Shown: positions 47,460 through 57,251, counted from the stretch's first letter. The stretch: DNA of 64,000 bases from SOKP01 sp048887165 (GCA_048887165.1 JBHLJZ010000010.1:1-64000); one strand, 5' to 3'. The notes: generated from the sequence alone by a model not told the origin. A program made the numbers and translations.

Positions 47460-48059
47460 TCATTTTTTAATTTGATTCACTAAATTAATAAGTTCATCAA
47501 CGTAATAAGTTTCTATCCCTGCACTTTTACCAGCTAAAATGTCTTTATCTAAATCTCCTATATAGATCATTTCTTTTTCTTTAACATTGAAGTGATCTCT
47601 TATTTTTAACAAACCCTCGGGATCTGGTTTCCATTTTCTAAGATCTTCTCTCCCCAATATATAATCAATTTGGTTATAAATATTTGCTAGTTTTAAAGAT
47701 TCCATAATAGTTGTTCTGGTATTTAACGATAATACCGCGAGTTTCACGTCCTCTTTTACTTCAAATAAACTTAAGTTGTTGATAAAAAAGATGGTCTCTT
47801 CAATTGGAGTGTTTTCTCTTATATTTTCTAATTCATATTTTCTTATGATTTCAAAGTTTTTTAGCAACTCCACTTCATCACCTCTCTCAACAATATTACT
47901 TAAGCAACTAGAAATGCTCTTAAACTCACAAGCATCTTTATAATGTTCACGATATCTGCTAGCAAGAACTTCTCTTAAACTTTGCCAATCAACTGCTAAT
48001 TTAACTATTGTCCCATCTAAATCAAATATTATTACCTTTTTGTTCTTGAATGAAATCAT
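47460..48059 (-). CDS. HAD-superfamily hydrolase
   Basis: Motif I is IIFDLDGTIV near the N-terminus; motif II is VLSLNTRT; motif III and IV are KWKPDPEGLLKI and IYIGDLDKDILAGKSAG. The cap is a short helical C1 type. This is a small-molecule phosphatase of the phosphoglycolate phosphatase or beta-phosphoglucomutase class; the substrate cannot be told. It converges on the E1-like gene with 23 nt between ends. TTG 48065 also opens the frame, but ATG 48059 is preferred. Confidence 0.88.
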   Translation of the reverse strand: MISFKNKKVIIFDLDGTIVKLAVDWQSLREVLASRYREHYKDACEFKSISSCLSNIVERGDEVELLKNFEIIRKYELENIRENTPIEETIFFINNLSLFEVKEDVKLAVLSLNTRTTIMESLKLANIYNQIDYILGREDLRKWKPDPEGLLKIRDHFNVKEKEMIYIGDLDKDILAGKSAGIETYYVDELINLVNQIKK

Positions 48060-48199
48060 CAGCAATAATCAAAGTTAAAATTTATCATTATAATGTAATT
48101 GAAAATTTATTCTTTATAATAAGCTTTTATTAATTTAGTCAGCAAGTAATTATTTATCATCTCAGTAAAATTACAAAAAGAATAAAGAGTTAATGATTA

Positions 48200-48667
48200 A
48201 TGGAAGAAATAGAGATTCTTGATTTAAAAATTGCCATGCTTAGCTATGTATATAGAGATATTGAAAAAAAAGCAAGAAATATGGAAAAGATTTATAATTT
48301 CCCTAAATTCTCATTTGTTTCTTATCCTAATACAAGTTTTATTTACCGTGGAAAAAAAGTAAATGTATCATTAAAAACTGGGCGCTCTAGAGCCTTTAAT
48401 AATTATGGCATAGAATTAATCCAATTAATTAAGGGAGAGGAAAATCTTTACAAAGAATTCTTGGACCAAGGAAGGGAGGGGTTGCATCACTATGATATCT
48501 TAGTAGATGATTTAGATAAATACCTTCGATACTTTAAGAAGCGAGGTATTGAAGTTATACAATCAGGAAAAAGTCTTCGGAAATGGGCATATTTAGATAC
48601 GGAAATGACATTTGGGATAATAATAGAACTTGTAGAGATTGGTAAAGGAAAAATAATTAAAGAATAA
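48200..48667 (+). CDS. Glyoxalase/VOC-superfamily protein
   Basis: The 155-residue protein has two betaalphabetabetabeta modules. The second one includes GLHHYDILVDDLDKYLRYFKKRGIEVIQSG, with a possible metal-binding His, and ends FGIIIELVEIG with a terminal glutamate, as in methylmalonyl-CoA epimerase and glyoxalase I. The first module (DLKIAMLSYVYRDIEKKARNME) is less conserved. The reaction is not identifiable. It is followed 9 nt later by a convergent acyl-CoA synthetase alpha gene. Confidence 0.72.
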   Translation: MEEIEILDLKIAMLSYVYRDIEKKARNMEKIYNFPKFSFVSYPNTSFIYRGKKVNVSLKTGRSRAFNNYGIELIQLIKGEENLYKEFLDQGREGLHHYDILVDDLDKYLRYFKKRGIEVIQSGKSLRKWAYLDTEMTFGIIIELVEIGKGKIIKE

Positions 48668-48676
48668 TTAGGCTTT

Positions 48677-50065
48677 TTAGTTTTTTACAGTTTTAAAATC
48701 ATACATCATTTTAAATGCCTTGATTGCGTGATCTGTATTCGTCATTACAGAAATATTATATTTTGATGAATTATTTAATATATAATCTAATATCCAGCGT
48801 GACCCAAACACACAAACTATTATAGGTTTATTAAATTGATTTCTAAGTTTGTTTATGACTCGGAATTGAGGCGTTATTGGAAGCGAAAATTCCTCTATAG
48901 GTTTTCTTGGAACTGCGAAGATATATAATAATGCATTAATATTCTCATCATTCATTAATGCACTGATAACTGGTTTAAATGTTGTAAATAGAGAGGGACC
49001 TAGATCAACTGGATTTCTTACAGAAGTCCAATTTGGTGAATATTGTTTCATTTCTTCTTTAGTTGATTTTTTCAACGGAGCTAAAGTTAAACCATTTTTT
49101 TCAATTTGATCACATGCTAATGCGCCTAAACTTCCAGATGCAGTTATAATTGCTATATTAATCCCAGTGGGTAATGGTTGAGTTGCAAATACTTTTGCTA
49201 CATCAAACATCTCGTAAAAATTATCTACTCGAAAAATACCCGGAATTTGTTTAAAAATAGCTTCGTAGACTTTATCGTTACCTGCTATTGATCCTGTATG
49301 ACTTTTTATCGCATTTGAACCTGCTTGGCTTCTTCCGTTTTTTAAGATAATTACTGGTTTGCTAAGTTTTTTAAGAGTTTTTAGTAGCTTTTTTCCTCTT
49401 GTAACGCCTTCGAGGTAAAGAGTTATCACTTTTGTATGAGGATCATTTTCTAAATATTCTAGGATATCAATTTCATCCACATCTACTTTATTACCTAGTG
49501 TTATTGATTTAGAAAATGTAATTTTTTGACTTGAGGCCCAATCAACAACAACATTCCCTAGCACTCCAGATTGCGCTATAATCGAAATATTACCTGAATC
49601 CAATGATTCAGCAAATTCAATTTCGGTTGTAGTAAATTTATTATTGAAATTAGTAATTCCTACACAATTTGGGCCTATTATTCTAATTTTAGTAGTTTTT
49701 GCTATATTCTCAATTTCTTTCTGAATCTTTACATACTTTTCTATTCCCGTCTCTGCAAAACCTGCAGTTTCAATGATTATCCCTTTTACGTTCTTTGCTA
49801 CACAGTCTTTCACTGCCTCTAAAACATTATTATTAGGTACAATGATAATTGCAAGCTCGATTTCGTCTGGAATATCGGTGATCTTTTTATAAGCTTTATG
49901 CCTAAAAACTTCTTCTTTTTTAATATTAACAGGATATGTTTTAAAAGAAGAATTTAAAAGATAATTAGTCATAGCATACCCAAATTTCAGCGATTCAGAC
50001 GCTCCTATAATCGCTATTGTCTTAGGATTAAAAAAGAAATCTAAGTCGTTTGAACTGGCAGACAT
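48677..50065 (-). CDS. ADP-forming acyl-CoA synthetase alpha-type protein
   Basis: The 462-residue protein has the CoA-binding domain (FFNPKTIAIIGASESLKFG), the succinyl-CoA synthetase-like block IIGPNCVGITN, ISIIAQSGVLGNVVVDWA and the phosphohistidine region AIKSHTGSIAGNDKVYE. This is the alpha subunit plan of acetate:CoA ligase (ADP-forming), which conserves energy by making ATP from acyl-CoA. The ATP-grasp beta subunit is neither fused nor adjacent, so a partner must be elsewhere. A divergent paralogue sits across 149 nt. The start is ATG 50065. Confidence 0.88.
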   Translation of the reverse strand: MSASSNDLDFFFNPKTIAIIGASESLKFGYAMTNYLLNSSFKTYPVNIKKEEVFRHKAYKKITDIPDEIELAIIIVPNNNVLEAVKDCVAKNVKGIIIETAGFAETGIEKYVKIQKEIENIAKTTKIRIIGPNCVGITNFNNKFTTTEIEFAESLDSGNISIIAQSGVLGNVVVDWASSQKITFSKSITLGNKVDVDEIDILEYLENDPHTKVITLYLEGVTRGKKLLKTLKKLSKPVIILKNGRSQAGSNAIKSHTGSIAGNDKVYEAIFKQIPGIFRVDNFYEMFDVAKVFATQPLPTGINIAIITASGSLGALACDQIEKNGLTLAPLKKSTKEEMKQYSPNWTSVRNPVDLGPSLFTTFKPVISALMNDENINALLYIFAVPRKPIEEFSLPITPQFRVINKLRNQFNKPIIVCVFGSRWILDYILNNSSKYNISVMTNTDHAIKAFKMMYDFKTVKN

Positions 50066-50214
50066 ATTAGTTTTATAACGATTTTTAAAATGTTAAATAA
50101 TATCATTAAGAATCAAAATTAAAATTTAATAAAATAAAGGATTTCTTAGAAAAACATTCATATTATGTTAATAATTTTCCAATTCAATATTCTTTATATT
50201 ATTATATTTGAAAA

Positions 50215-51738
50215 TTGACAGAACTTAAAGAAAATCCTTCAAAGAAACATTTTCTATATCCGTTTTTAAATCCGAAAAGTATTTGCGTATTTGGAGCTAA
50301 TAATGAATTTCTTTCCACAATGGGAGCAATGCAGCTTAGGAACGTTATTTTTGGCGGGTTTCCAAAAAATAAAATTTTTCCTATACATCCGCGACTCAAT
50401 GAAATTCAAGGTTTAAAAGCTTATAATAATGTTTTAGAATTACCAGAAATCCCTGAATTAGCTTTTATTATATTACGCCCCAAAATAGTACCTAAGGTTT
50501 TAGAAGAATGTGGACAAAAAGGCATAAAGCATGTTATAATAACCTCCGGTGGATTTAGGGAAGTAGGGAATGTCGATTTGAACAAAAATTTAGCTCAGAT
50601 TGCTAATAGCTATGACATCAGATTTATTGGCCCTAATTGTCTCGGTATATATAATGCCTGGTATAGATATCCTGAATTTAATCAAGTTTGTTTAAATACG
50701 ATGTGGATTTATGCTAAACCTGAAAGAGGGAATATTTCAATAATAGCTCAATCAGGAACAGTGGCTTCACATATTTTTTGGATATGTAGAGAAATAGGTG
50801 TTAAAATCGGGAAGTCAATTTCAAGTGGTAATGAGGATAATATCGATACCATAGATTTCTTAGAATATTTTAGAGACGATCCGCAAACTAAAGTAATCGG
50901 GATATATGTTGAAGAAATAAAGAGAGGTAAAGAATTTGTTGAGCTAGCTAAACAAATCGTTCCAGAAAAACCAATTATTACAATTTATGCAGGAGGCACC
51001 GAAGCAGCATCTAGATCAATAATGGGGCATACTGGTGCAATTGCTGGAGATGATCAAATTTTTGAATCTGTTTTTAGAAATACTGGAATAATTTCAACTA
51101 TTTCTATTAAAGATTGGATGTATTATTTAAGAACATTCTCAAGTGGAATAATTCCTAATGGAAACAGATTAGGTATCATTACTGACTCGGGAGGATGCGG
51201 AGCGATGATGGCAAAAGCTGCTGAAAAAATTGGTTTAACAGTGCCAGAATTTTCAGATGAACTAAAATCCAAACTAAAGAAATACGTACCTGATGTCGCT
51301 AATATAGATAATCCACTTGATCTTACGTTCCAATTTAATCAATATAACTTATATATTAAAATACCAAAACTTATGATTAATTCTGGTGAAGTAGATGGCA
51401 TCATACTTTATGCAATATTCGGTTTTGAAGAAGTGCTAGATATCATTAAAAGATCAGGTGGTAAGACATATGAAGAATTTGATATTTCTAATGAAATGAT
51501 GAAAAACATCTACTTAAAGCCTACTCAACGACTTATCAAGAAAAAATCCGTCCCCATTTTTTATATAGGTCCTCAAGGTTACCAAAATCCATGGGTAAGA
51601 GAACTTATCAAATCTAATATACCAGTATTCGATCTATGGGATATGCCAGTAAAATGTTTTGCAGCTTTAACCAAATATTCAGAAAATCGTGAAAGATTAA
51701 GATGTCAACTTTTAAAAGATCCTACTGAAGAAAAATAA
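50215..51738 (+). CDS. ADP-forming acyl-CoA synthetase alpha-type protein, divergent paralogue
   Basis: The domain order is the same as in the gene at 48677: FLNPKSICVFGANNEFLSTMG, FIGPNCLGIYN, ISIIAQSGTVASHIFWI and SIMGHTGAIAGDDQIFE with the predicted phosphohistidine. It is longer (507 residues), with the inserted stretch AWYRYPEFNQVCLNTMWIYAKPERG, and diverges strongly in the C-terminal half. It may use a different acyl group, such as an aryl or branched acid. No beta subunit is near. The start is TTG 50215, with no ATG in the conserved region upstream. RDD gene 51799 follows after 60 nt. Confidence 0.87.
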   Translation: MTELKENPSKKHFLYPFLNPKSICVFGANNEFLSTMGAMQLRNVIFGGFPKNKIFPIHPRLNEIQGLKAYNNVLELPEIPELAFIILRPKIVPKVLEECGQKGIKHVIITSGGFREVGNVDLNKNLAQIANSYDIRFIGPNCLGIYNAWYRYPEFNQVCLNTMWIYAKPERGNISIIAQSGTVASHIFWICREIGVKIGKSISSGNEDNIDTIDFLEYFRDDPQTKVIGIYVEEIKRGKEFVELAKQIVPEKPIITIYAGGTEAASRSIMGHTGAIAGDDQIFESVFRNTGIISTISIKDWMYYLRTFSSGIIPNGNRLGIITDSGGCGAMMAKAAEKIGLTVPEFSDELKSKLKKYVPDVANIDNPLDLTFQFNQYNLYIKIPKLMINSGEVDGIILYAIFGFEEVLDIIKRSGGKTYEEFDISNEMMKNIYLKPTQRLIKKKSVPIFYIGPQGYQNPWVRELIKSNIPVFDLWDMPVKCFAALTKYSENRERLRCQLLKDPTEEK

Positions 51739-51798
51739 GCAAAAATTTTATAAAATTTGATAATAATTATCAAATACTCTTAAAGATATGAAGATAAC

Positions 51799-52317
51799 AT
51801 GACTGAAAAAAAAAAGCTGATTTTTTGGCGTCGAATCGCCGCTTTTATTATAGATATTGGAATTATATTAGTTTTAGGATTCTTGATTGCGATTTTTATT
51901 AATGTAATTACCATGGGCGCGCCTGTTACTCCATTTGAGGTTTATCTCCGGACTATTATATGTTTTTCCATTCCACTGTGGCTTTATTTTATTTTAAATG
52001 ATTTTTCTAAATCAGGTAGCACTATAGGAAAGAAAATCCTGAAAATTCATGTGGTTACATCAGAAGGAGAACGATTGCGATTATATCAAGCTATTTCTCG
52101 AACTGCAATTAAGTTTATCCCATGGGAAATGGTAAGTTTAAGCTTTTTTGGGTTTTCAGAAGATTGGGGTATTTTTAGCATTACTCAAGTGATTTCAATT
52201 ACGATAACTATTATCCTTATCTTTCTTTATATCATTATAATGATAAAGATGAAAGGGGTTAAAGGGATATATGATCTTATCTCACATACTCAAATAACCC
52301 GCCGAAATGATTCCTGA
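51799..52317 (+). CDS. RDD-family membrane protein
   Basis: The 172-residue protein has the RDD signature WRRIAAFIIDIGIIL (Arg then Asp in the first membrane helix), two further hydrophobic segments, and the loop STIGKKILKIHVVTSEGERL typical of the family. The last TM-flanking part is KGVKGIYDLISHTQITRR. Members are proposed to move small solutes or ions, and some are Na+/Li+:H+ antiporters, but the role here is unknown. ATG 51799 has no clear ribosome binding site. Confidence 0.82.
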   Translation: MTEKKKLIFWRRIAAFIIDIGIILVLGFLIAIFINVITMGAPVTPFEVYLRTIICFSIPLWLYFILNDFSKSGSTIGKKILKIHVVTSEGERLRLYQAISRTAIKFIPWEMVSLSFFGFSEDWGIFSITQVISITITIILIFLYIIIMIKMKGVKGIYDLISHTQITRRNDS

Positions 52318-52348
52318 TTGAATATATACTGAGATCTTGATTATGTTC

Positions 52349-53518
52349 TTATTTCTTTGAATAACTTCTTTTTAATAAATTGTTTACATCCTCGAAGCTA
52401 GCAACTTTTGGATGCAAAGTATAATTTCGGAGTTTTAATGCGTCGTGAGTTATGTCTTTAAGCTTATATTCTGAAACATTTTTATCTTTTAAGCTCATCC
52501 ATAGTCCTATTTCTTTTATAAACGAGTTTATTTCATCGCAACATTTCTCAGCAGCACTCTCGTCTGGTTCACTATTTAATTTAGGATTAAAGAGGCGGGC
52601 TACTAGTGCATATTTTTCAATTGCTTGTTTCCAAGTCCAACGATTTATTTCTGGATATACGATTGCAAGACACTCTCCATGAATAATATCTGGAACATGA
52701 CCTCCAATAGCCATACCTATCCCATGAGGGAGAGTTGTTCCTATGTTCGCAATACAGAATCCTCCCATGGTGGCCGCAAATGAAAGTGCTTCTCTTGCTT
52801 CTCTATTTAATCCGTCTTTAGTTGCGATTGGTAGATTCTTTATTATTTTTTTTAATGAATCCAAGGCGAACAAATCGATAAAATCCGAGGCATTCCTATT
52901 TATAAATGGTTCAAAGGAGTGAGAAAAAGCGTCAAAACCTGTTGAAGCTGTAATATGTGGTGGAACTGTTAATGTAAGTTCAGGATCTACAATTGAAATT
53001 TTTGGATTAAGACTCCAATCGGCAAGTGCAGATTTAAAGTTTTCGTCAGGATTTTTAATAACTGCCATATTAGTAACTTCGGCTCCTGTACCTGCTGTTG
53101 TGGGTACTGCTACGATGGGAAGCACTTTTGCACTTTCAATCCGCTTTTGTCCAAGGCGATAATTCCACACATCTTCTTTATGTGTAGCACCAACAGCAAT
53201 ACCCTTAGCAGTATCAATACTAGACCCACCTCCTACTCCTATAATAATATCAACTTCATTATCAGCAGCCAATTTAGAACCTAAATTTACACATTGATTT
53301 GTAGGATTGGGAATTGCTCCATCAAAATGAATAACTTCAACTCCCTCTTTCTCACATAAATTTTTTACTTTTTCAAATAATGGTTTCAGTGAAGAAGTTG
53401 GTTTGACAGTAACTAGTAAACCTCTTTTTCCATTTCTTTTTACAACATTTCCAATTTCATTTACACGCCCCCAACCAAATCTAATACGTGTTGGGTTATA
53501 AAAATTGAATTCTCTCAT
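52349..53518 (-). CDS. Iron-containing alcohol dehydrogenase (group III)
   Basis: The 389-residue protein has IIGVGGGSSIDTAKGIA (NAD(P) binding), VPTTAGTGAEVTNMAVI, the metal-site region GFDAFSHSFEPFINR, TTLPHGIGMAIGG and HGECLAIVYPEI. The Asp/His residues there form the family's iron site. It reduces aldehydes or oxidises alcohols with NAD(P)H; the BdhA/DhaT relatives have broad substrates. It may be linked to the acyl-CoA synthetases in fermentation, by context only. The start is ATG 53518. Confidence 0.92.
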   Translation of the reverse strand: MREFNFYNPTRIRFGWGRVNEIGNVVKRNGKRGLLVTVKPTSSLKPLFEKVKNLCEKEGVEVIHFDGAIPNPTNQCVNLGSKLAADNEVDIIIGVGGGSSIDTAKGIAVGATHKEDVWNYRLGQKRIESAKVLPIVAVPTTAGTGAEVTNMAVIKNPDENFKSALADWSLNPKISIVDPELTLTVPPHITASTGFDAFSHSFEPFINRNASDFIDLFALDSLKKIIKNLPIATKDGLNREAREALSFAATMGGFCIANIGTTLPHGIGMAIGGHVPDIIHGECLAIVYPEINRWTWKQAIEKYALVARLFNPKLNSEPDESAAEKCCDEINSFIKEIGLWMSLKDKNVSEYKLKDITHDALKLRNYTLHPKVASFEDVNNLLKRSYSKK

Positions 53519-53699
53519 AATACATCAAAGAATTAGCTTAAATTTAAAGTATTTCATTTCTTTGCTTTGTATTGAAGAATTGAATAAATATATCTAGAAA
53601 GGAAAGTAATATGAGAAAGTTCATAATAATTAGCTTTTAACTAATAAAAGCACTAATTTTATTTTAAAAAATAAAAGATAAAAAAATTATAAAGCTCAT

Positions 53700-54209
53700 T
53701 TAATCCATGGCATATTTCTTTGTCCAGGATTCTGCTTTACTCTCAAACTTTTTCAAGGCTCTAAAGTATTGTTCTCCAGCCTCATGATTAAGAGGATCGC
53801 CTGGATTAAAGAATGGAGGTTCCATATGCATCATACCTTTTAGAGCTTCAATAATATTTGTCAGAGTCTTACTTGGAGTCCATCCCGAAGCTCCAGTACT
53901 AGCATCTACCTTTCCGACAAGATCGGGATTGATTAAATCCAAGCATATGTTCAATTTACCGGGTGGGATTGAAGAATCAATATTTGGATGCCACATTAAG
54001 GTCACGGCGTAGGCATAGGGAGGGGTGAAAGGATAATTCTCGGGAAATTTTACTTCAAATACGAATTTTCCTTTAGAATATGGAGTACCTTCTTTGCCTA
54101 GTATAGTAAGTCTTAGATGATCGATACTCCGTCCCCAGGGCTCAATAATAACGTACTCGTCATTCTTATAAGCTTCAATTGCTTCAGTATAATCAGTTTC
54201 TTCTCGCAT
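53700..54209 (-). CDS. E2 ubiquitin-conjugating enzyme-like protein (UBC fold)
   Basis: The 169-residue protein has the UBC fold order: FVFEVKFPENYPFTPP (49-64), the HPN motif (74-76), the catalytic cysteine C89 in LNICLDLI, the GWTPSKTLTNIIEALKGMM block (109-127) and PLNHEA (139-144). All active-site elements are present, so it should accept a ubiquitin-like protein from an E1 by thioester. A 17-residue insert after the cysteine (INPDLVGKVDASTGASG) is longer than in typical eukaryotic E2s. The E1-like gene is 6 kb away, not in one operon. The start is ATG 54209. Confidence 0.94.
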   Translation of the reverse strand: MREETDYTEAIEAYKNDEYVIIEPWGRSIDHLRLTILGKEGTPYSKGKFVFEVKFPENYPFTPPYAYAVTLMWHPNIDSSIPPGKLNICLDLINPDLVGKVDASTGASGWTPSKTLTNIIEALKGMMHMEPPFFNPGDPLNHEAGEQYFRALKKFESKAESWTKKYAMD

Positions 54210-54697
54210 GATATTTCACTAATAAAACTAATTAATATAATAATAATCTAATTAATGGGAAATTAAATTTTTTATTAAATATCTAGTTTGGGTTTTCTTT
54301 AAAAAATATTGTGAAAAACCAATATAAAAATGAAGTGAAAAGAAGATTTATTTCTCCTTTTTAAGTAAAAAGAGATATATTTTTAAAAATAATTACAAGT
54401 TGTTAGAATGGGTGGAATTATCAATTAAAGAATGAAAGATCTTAGTCTTCATTTGTAACTACACTTCTTTTATACTCAGAATTACCCACGTTTTTTATGA
54501 CTAATATAAAATATATATTTTCCTAAAAAAATAGTTTTATTGAATTTTCTTCGCTTTCCCATTACTATGGCAGAATCATGTTCGTTAGATTTATAACAAA
54601 TAATTAATATATATATCATGAAAATTTTCAATTCTATTGTTTTTTATAAAAAAATAATAAAGTGAATTTTATTCGACAATATTAAAAAACAAAAAAA
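54210..54697. other. Intergenic region between divergent E2 and glutamate dehydrogenase genes
   Basis: About 490 nt separate the start of the E2 gene from the Shine-Dalgarno sequence of glutamate dehydrogenase. The stretch is A/T-rich with several T runs. I found no coding frame with protein-like composition, no tRNA and no repeat. It should hold two divergent promoters; a small RNA cannot be excluded. Confidence 0.4.
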
Positions 54698-54703
54698 GGG
54701 GAG
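54698..54703 (+). promoter_or_regulatory. Shine-Dalgarno motif before a non-AUG start
   Basis: GGGGAG lies 4 nt upstream of ATA 54708. It is the best ribosome-binding motif in front of glutamate dehydrogenase; nothing similar precedes ATG 54792. Confidence 0.5.
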
Positions 54704-54707
54704 AATT

Positions 54708-56021
54708 ATAAAAACATTAATTTTAAAAGACGAAATTGAGGAGTCTGTAAGGCCGAGGAAGGAAATTAGATCAGAACAGAATCCATTTGAAATGGCTAAG
54801 AAACAGATCGATATAGTTGCTGAAAAGATGGAGTTAAGTAAAAATATTAAAAAATTCCTTAAAAAAGTGGAACGTTCCTTAATCGTATCAATTCCAGTTA
54901 TAATGGATGATGGTGATTTAGAAATTTTTGAAGGTTATAGAGTGCATCATTCTACAGTTAGAGGACCTGGAAAGGGTGGAATCAGATTTTCTCCTGATGT
55001 TAATCTTGATGAGGTAAAGGCATTAGCTACTTGGATGACTTGGAAAAATAGTTTATTGAATCTCCCATTAGGGGGAGCAAAGGGTGGGGTTCGAGTTGAT
55101 CCTAAAAAGCTTTCAAAACGAGAACTTGAAAGATTGACTAGACGATATACTGCGGAAATTATCAATATTATAGGGCCTGATATTGATATACCTGCTCCTG
55201 ATATAAATACTAATCCTCAAATCATGGCATGGATAATGGATGTTTATTCAATGCAAAAAGGTAGATCTGTACCAGGAGTAGTTACAGGAAAACCTCTAGA
55301 AATAGGTGGTTCGGTAGGAAGAGAAACAGCGACGGGAATGGGCTTGTTTTATGTGATCGAGGCTTTATGTAAAAAGGTAAACTGGGATTATAAATCTTCG
55401 AATGTTGTTATACAAGGATTTGGCAATGTTGGTGGAAACATAGCTCAGATATTAAATGACAAGGGAGTTAAAATTATCGCCATTTCGGATATTACTGGTG
55501 GATTATATGACGAAAATGGTTTGAATATAGAAGCTTTATTAAAATGGAGGGACAGTGGCGGTCTTCTAATAGATTACGATAATGAAGATTATGTACATGT
55601 TTCTAATGAAGAATTATTAAAAATCAAATGTGACATTTTAATCCCAGCAGCAATAGAAAATCAAATAACCAAATCAAATGCAGAAAGTATAAAATGTAAA
55701 TTCTTATTTGAGGGTGCTAATGGTCCAACTACTACTGAAGCAGATGATATCTTAGAAAAAAGGGGAATTGTTGTTGTTCCAGATATTCTAGCTAACGCTG
55801 GAGGAGTTTGCGTATCATATTTTGAATATATTCAAGATATACATAGCTATTTTTGGAAATTGGATAGAATTAATCAAGAACTGAAAAATATTCTTGTAAA
55901 TACTTTCGAGGATGTTTATAAATTATCAAAAAAAGAAGATGTGACTTTAAGAATAGCTGCCTATATGATTGCGATATCAAGATTAGCTAAAGCTATTGAA
56001 TATAGGGGTATTTTCCCTTAA
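54708..56021 (+). CDS. gdhA: Glutamate dehydrogenase, predicted AUA start
   Basis: The hexameric archaeal-type enzyme interconverts glutamate and 2-oxoglutarate. Numbered from ATG 54792, it shows STVRGPGKGGIRF, the catalytic-lysine motif LPLGGAKGGV (K97), PAPDINTNPQIMAW, VIQGFGNVGGN and ILANAGGVCVSYFE. Upstream of ATG 54792 the open frame encodes EQNPFE, and the family N-terminus is PFEMA, so translation must begin earlier. ATA 54708 behind GGGGAG is the best candidate, giving 437 residues against 409 from the ATG. It converges on the receiver-Lrp gene with a 4-nt overlap. Confidence 0.9.
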   Translation: MKTLILKDEIEESVRPRKEIRSEQNPFEMAKKQIDIVAEKMELSKNIKKFLKKVERSLIVSIPVIMDDGDLEIFEGYRVHHSTVRGPGKGGIRFSPDVNLDEVKALATWMTWKNSLLNLPLGGAKGGVRVDPKKLSKRELERLTRRYTAEIINIIGPDIDIPAPDINTNPQIMAWIMDVYSMQKGRSVPGVVTGKPLEIGGSVGRETATGMGLFYVIEALCKKVNWDYKSSNVVIQGFGNVGGNIAQILNDKGVKIIAISDITGGLYDENGLNIEALLKWRDSGGLLIDYDNEDYVHVSNEELLKIKCDILIPAAIENQITKSNAESIKCKFLFEGANGPTTTEADDILEKRGIVVVPDILANAGGVCVSYFEYIQDIHSYFWKLDRINQELKNILVNTFEDVYKLSKKEDVTLRIAAYMIAISRLAKAIEYRGIFP

Positions 56022-56911
56022 ATTTCTTCCATTTTAAATTTGATTATATGAGTCATTTTAAAGATATCAATAAAACTTGATACATTCATCTGTGGTTTTA
56101 TTCCTTCTATAACCATGATTTTTTCGTTAATGAATCTCCACAATTCTTTCTCGTTTCGAGCAATGATCTGCATAACTAAATTATATTCTCCAGCTGAAGT
56201 AGCGATGAGTTGGATTTCATTGAAGTCTACTAACTTAGAAGCAATATCATTCAATTTAAAGGGTTCAATTGTCAAGTTAAGAATTGCTATTGTTTTGTAG
56301 CCTACTTTAAAAGGATCGATGATTGTATCGTATTCTTTTATAATACCCTCATTTAACATATTTTGGACTCTGTTATGGATAGTACTTGCTGCAAGGTTTA
56401 CTTTTTCACTTATTTCTTTATATGAGATTTTATAATTATCCTGTAATATGTTAAGAATCATTTTATCCTTTTCATCTATTAAAATTTTGGAAAGTTCTTT
56501 CTCTTTAACTTTTGTATATTTAATTTTATGCCTTTCAATTCCAAATAATATTGATCGTGTAAGAATATTTGTATTGATCTCTCCTTTTACTAGATAATCC
56601 TGAATTCCATTCTTTAAAGAACTAAGAGCAAGTTCTTTATCATCTAAACCTGTCAAAATGATTACTGGAATTCTTGAGGCAAAATTTACAAACTTTTCGA
56701 GTGTAGATTCTCTATCACTGTCTGGAAGTGTTAAATCTAATAAAATTATATCAAAATCTTTGTTTTTAAGAATCTCAAGGCTTTCAGATAGTCGACTACA
56801 TGATTCTATATCATATAAGAGATCTGTAGATTTTTTTAATAATTCTTTAATAAGACGTACATCAGCAGTATTATCTTCTATTAATAATATCCTCAATCTT
56901 TTAGTTTCCAA
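56018..56911 (-). CDS. Response-regulator receiver fused to an Lrp/AsnC regulator
   Basis: Residues 6-125 are a CheY-like receiver with the acidic pocket E12-D13, phosphoacceptor D59 (LLDLTLPDS) and K109. Residues about 142-195 are the AsnC/Lrp winged helix (KDKMILNILQDNYKISYKEISEKV). The rest is the RAM effector domain (TIAILNLTIEPFKL, GEYNLVMQIIARN). It therefore combines phosphorelay input with an amino-acid-type regulator output. The start is TTG 56911 behind AAAGGTGTG. The histidine kinase and response regulator nearby are possible partners, and glutamate dehydrogenase, which it converges on, is a possible target. Confidence 0.88.
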   Translation of the reverse strand: METKRLRILLIEDNTADVRLIKELLKKSTDLLYDIESCSRLSESLEILKNKDFDIILLDLTLPDSDRESTLEKFVNFASRIPVIILTGLDDKELALSSLKNGIQDYLVKGEINTNILTRSILFGIERHKIKYTKVKEKELSKILIDEKDKMILNILQDNYKISYKEISEKVNLAASTIHNRVQNMLNEGIIKEYDTIIDPFKVGYKTIAILNLTIEPFKLNDIASKLVDFNEIQLIATSAGEYNLVMQIIARNEKELWRFINEKIMVIEGIKPQMNVSSFIDIFKMTHIIKFKMEEI

Positions 56912-57251
56912 TTATATTCACACCTTTCTTTATCATATTGGATTTAAAGATTCTTTGATCTGAATAATATTCATTTTAATATATAATTATTTCATTCCAA
57001 ATTCATAGTGAAGATTGTTTCTCGAAAGATTTTCAGAGAAATGGTATTAATTTAATATTTAAATTTAGTTTTTAAAATGAAGAACCATCAATGAATAGAC
57101 ATTCTATATTCTTTATATTCGATAATGCCCAAGTTTTATTGAACATATTTCACTATGATATTTAAATATATAAAATTATTTAAGTAAATAAATGTTGATT
57201 AATGATCTAAATCTATTTTAACCTAAATTAAAAATTGAGAAATTTAATTAA
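56912..57251. other. Intergenic region between divergent receiver-Lrp and histidine kinase genes
   Basis: The stretch is A/T-rich and holds the divergent promoters. It includes the Shine-Dalgarno AAAGGTGTG (56919-56927 on the reverse strand) used by the leftward gene. No coding frame or RNA gene is evident. Confidence 0.45.
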
